From NCBI GenBank assembly GCA_025359005.1, contig JANYHP010000629.1, positions 1 through 7,510 of the forward strand: 7,510 bases of DNA, read 5' to 3'. Origin of the DNA: Hyphomicrobiaceae bacterium (GTDB lineage: Bacteria > Pseudomonadota > Alphaproteobacteria > Rhizobiales > Hyphomicrobiaceae). The notes beneath the pieces are model-generated. The model saw only the letters and a program-made list of their open reading frames with translations, searched no databases and had not been told where the DNA came from. Positions 6,061-7,510 of the stretch are shown here, piece by piece (the stretch's first letter is position 1; each line of letters starts with the position of its first letter). The position numbers and the translations under genes were made by a program.

Positions 6061-7424
6061 CCGCGCTGCTCGATGTGGGCGTCCTGCCGCAGGTCACGCA
6101 GATGCCGCTTGGCCAGTTCTTCGAACTTGCGCGCTTGCAATTCGTTCTGCGCCTCTTCGCGCTGCTTTTCGTCGATTTTCAAGGCGCGGCGGTTGCACAC
6201 GGCCATCAGTTCGACGCCGTCGACGGCGGTTTGGGGCGGCAACAGATCGCCGTCTTTGGCCGCCAGCAACATGCTGCGCCCCGGCTCGGCGATCGTGCTC
6301 GGGCGCACGTACTTCAAGGCCTCGAATTTGGCGCCCGCGCTGCCCTTCGCCAACTCGTCCATGGATGTGCAGCCGCTATATTTGCGCCGGAGAGCGTCGG
6401 CGTCGGCCAGCGCGCGTGCCATGGCGCTCTGGTCCAGCTTGCCCGGCAGCGTGAACACGATGCGCTGCACCGCCAGTTCCTGCGTGTCGACCGGACCCTT
6501 CGCGTTCGGCGCTGTCGCAATAAGTCGCTCGACGTCCTTCTCGCTGATCTGGATTTGGGCGGCGAACTTCTTGCGGATCACGTCGCGCCAGGCAAAACTG
6601 GCGCGGAAACGGCTGCGCATGGTGGAGATGTCGACGCCCACGCTTTTGAGTTGCTGGGTGAACTGCGCTTCGGTCTGATTGTTGCGCTGGGCAATGCCGG
6701 CGATGATGCGGTTCGCCTCTTCATCGTTGACGCTGACGCCCAACTTGCGCGCTTCCTGGATCTTCAGCTTTTCCTCGATGATCTCTTCCATCGCGTCCTT
6801 GCGGAACTTCGGAAAGTTCGCCGAGCGCGCCTGTTCGACGGCCTGACGCTGGAGGCCTTGCGCGAATTCGGTCTTGCGCTTCTCGATGATCGCCATGATC
6901 TGATCGCGCGATTTGCCCTGGTTCTGTTTGACGATCTCGTCGACGATGGCGCGGAAGCGACTGCTCGTCGCCTCCGACGTGATCATTTTCTTGAACGCCT
7001 CCTGTGCCTGGGCGCCGATATTGGCGCCACCGCTCGCGTTCAAAAAACGCGCGCGTTGCTCGACTTCGCGGCTGGTGATCGGCTCGTCGTTGATCAGCAT
7101 GATGATGCGGTCACCGCCCGGCGACGATTTGGTCGTCGTGTCGCCACCGCCGTCGGCCTCCGCATCGGGGGGCTTCTTGGCCGCTGCCGGTTTCGGCTTG
7201 ACGACTTGCTTCTTGGCCGCTGGCGGTGGCGGCTGGGGCGCTGGTGCTTGAGCCGGCGGTTGCGCGACCACAAAGCCCGGGAACTGTTGCGCGCCGGCTG
7301 GCAGCAGTCCTGTTGCCATCAGGGCGCCGACGGCAAGCGCGACGACGCACGGCATCGCCACGCGAACCGGGCGCGGTGCCGGCTGCAGCGGAAGCGGGGT
7401 CGTTTGATGGCAGCGATGGAGCAT
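6057..7424 (-). CDS. SurA-like periplasmic chaperone / peptidyl-prolyl isomerase family protein
   Basis: Probable outer-membrane-protein folding chaperone, 455 aa (E. coli SurA is 428). A signal peptide is visible: a long n-region with Arg at 4, 18 and 21, a hydrophobic core at about 25-41, and a likely cut after AGA (43-45). A Pro/Ala/Lys-rich linker (about 51-104) follows. The SurA N-terminal-type domain runs from DRIIMLINDEPITSREVEQR (105-124) through the helical KMITSEA and EEIIEEKLKIQEARKLGVSV (213-232) to about 305. A parvulin-like segment (about 315-412) starts with LAVQRIVFTLPG but lacks the GGDLGW-type motif of active parvulins, so isomerase activity is doubtful. A charged C-terminal helix follows (about 417-447). 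Its place before rsmA fits the lptD-surA-pdxA-rsmA neighbourhood of proteobacteria, with pdxA absent. The ATG at 7422-7424 lacks a clear ribosome site; starting at Met24 would remove the basic n-region, so I keep the longer form. Confidence 0.85.
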   Translation of the reverse strand: MLHRCHQTTPLPLQPAPRPVRVAMPCVVALAVGALMATGLLPAGAQQFPGFVVAQPPAQAPAPQPPPPAAKKQVVKPKPAAAKKPPDAEADGGGDTTTKSSPGGDRIIMLINDEPITSREVEQRARFLNASGGANIGAQAQEAFKKMITSEATSSRFRAIVDEIVKQNQGKSRDQIMAIIEKRKTEFAQGLQRQAVEQARSANFPKFRKDAMEEIIEEKLKIQEARKLGVSVNDEEANRIIAGIAQRNNQTEAQFTQQLKSVGVDISTMRSRFRASFAWRDVIRKKFAAQIQISEKDVERLIATAPNAKGPVDTQELAVQRIVFTLPGKLDQSAMARALADADALRRKYSGCTSMDELAKGSAGAKFEALKYVRPSTIAEPGRSMLLAAKDGDLLPPQTAVDGVELMAVCNRRALKIDEKQREEAQNELQARKFEELAKRHLRDLRQDAHIEQRG

Positions 7425-7510
7425 AGCGGCGCCTGCAAGTGATTCTTTGCGCCCTACCCTAACCTGCCGGGCGGACGCCCCAAACGACTATCCACAACAA
7501 GGATGGCTGC
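7425..7510. other. Leader upstream of the surA-like gene
   Basis: Read on the - strand toward surA, all three frames entering from the window edge stop before the surA start (the longest at 7454-7456). They give at most 18 codons, which do not resemble the end of LptD or any family I know. A short GC-rich palindrome (7469-7480) lacks a T-run. I see no convincing promoter. Confidence 0.5.

Noticed and set aside
5979..7442. 487-codon + strand frame opposite the surA-like gene
   Set aside because: Repetitive Leu/Arg/Asp composition typical of antisense frames; the - strand has a signal peptide and a SurA-type domain.
7469..7480. GGGCG/CGCCC palindrome near the right edge
   Set aside because: Two-base loop and no T-run on either side, so it is not supported as a terminator.
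7488..7496. CTATCCACA, one base off a DnaA box
   Set aside because: A single near-match without a cluster of boxes or an AT-rich unwinding region is expected by chance.
1..7510. CRISPR arrays, tRNA or rRNA genes, insertion sequences, defence or biosynthetic systems
   Set aside because: No spaced repeats, transposase motifs, tRNA-like folds or non-housekeeping genes were found; coding space is filled by six conserved genes.

Overview
This 7.5-kb window is high-GC proteobacterial chromosome. It looks alphaproteobacterial, most likely Hyphomicrobiales/Rhizobiales-like. I base this on the MurD segment around THPKPHW, a short type-II-like MurB with the GGSTFKNP motif, and a SurA-type chaperone with a degenerate isomerase domain next to rsmA. 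The genus cannot be fixed from the sequence alone.

The left two-thirds (1-5099, + strand) is part of the division and cell-wall (dcw) cluster: murD (5' end outside the window), murG, murC and murB. MurC, MurB and MurD act on UDP-linked muropeptide precursors in the cytoplasm. MurG adds GlcNAc to lipid I to make lipid II at the inner membrane. murD and murG overlap by four bases (GTGA). murG and murC are separated by 66 bp containing a short palindrome. murC and murB are separated by an AT-richer 252-bp gap.

The right third (5101-7424, - strand) holds a surA-like periplasmic chaperone gene followed by rsmA (16S rRNA dimethyladenosine methyltransferase), joined by an ATGA overlap. This pair converges on murB with one base between the two stop codons. 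The final 86 bases are the leader upstream of surA, where I see no gene.

The genes themselves are conserved housekeeping genes with intact motifs. What stands out is gene order: ftsW is not between murD and murG, ddl and ftsQ do not follow murB, and pdxA is not between surA and rsmA. These look like lineage-specific compactions or rearrangements. I found no mobile element, CRISPR array, RNA gene, defence system or other undescribed multi-gene system here.
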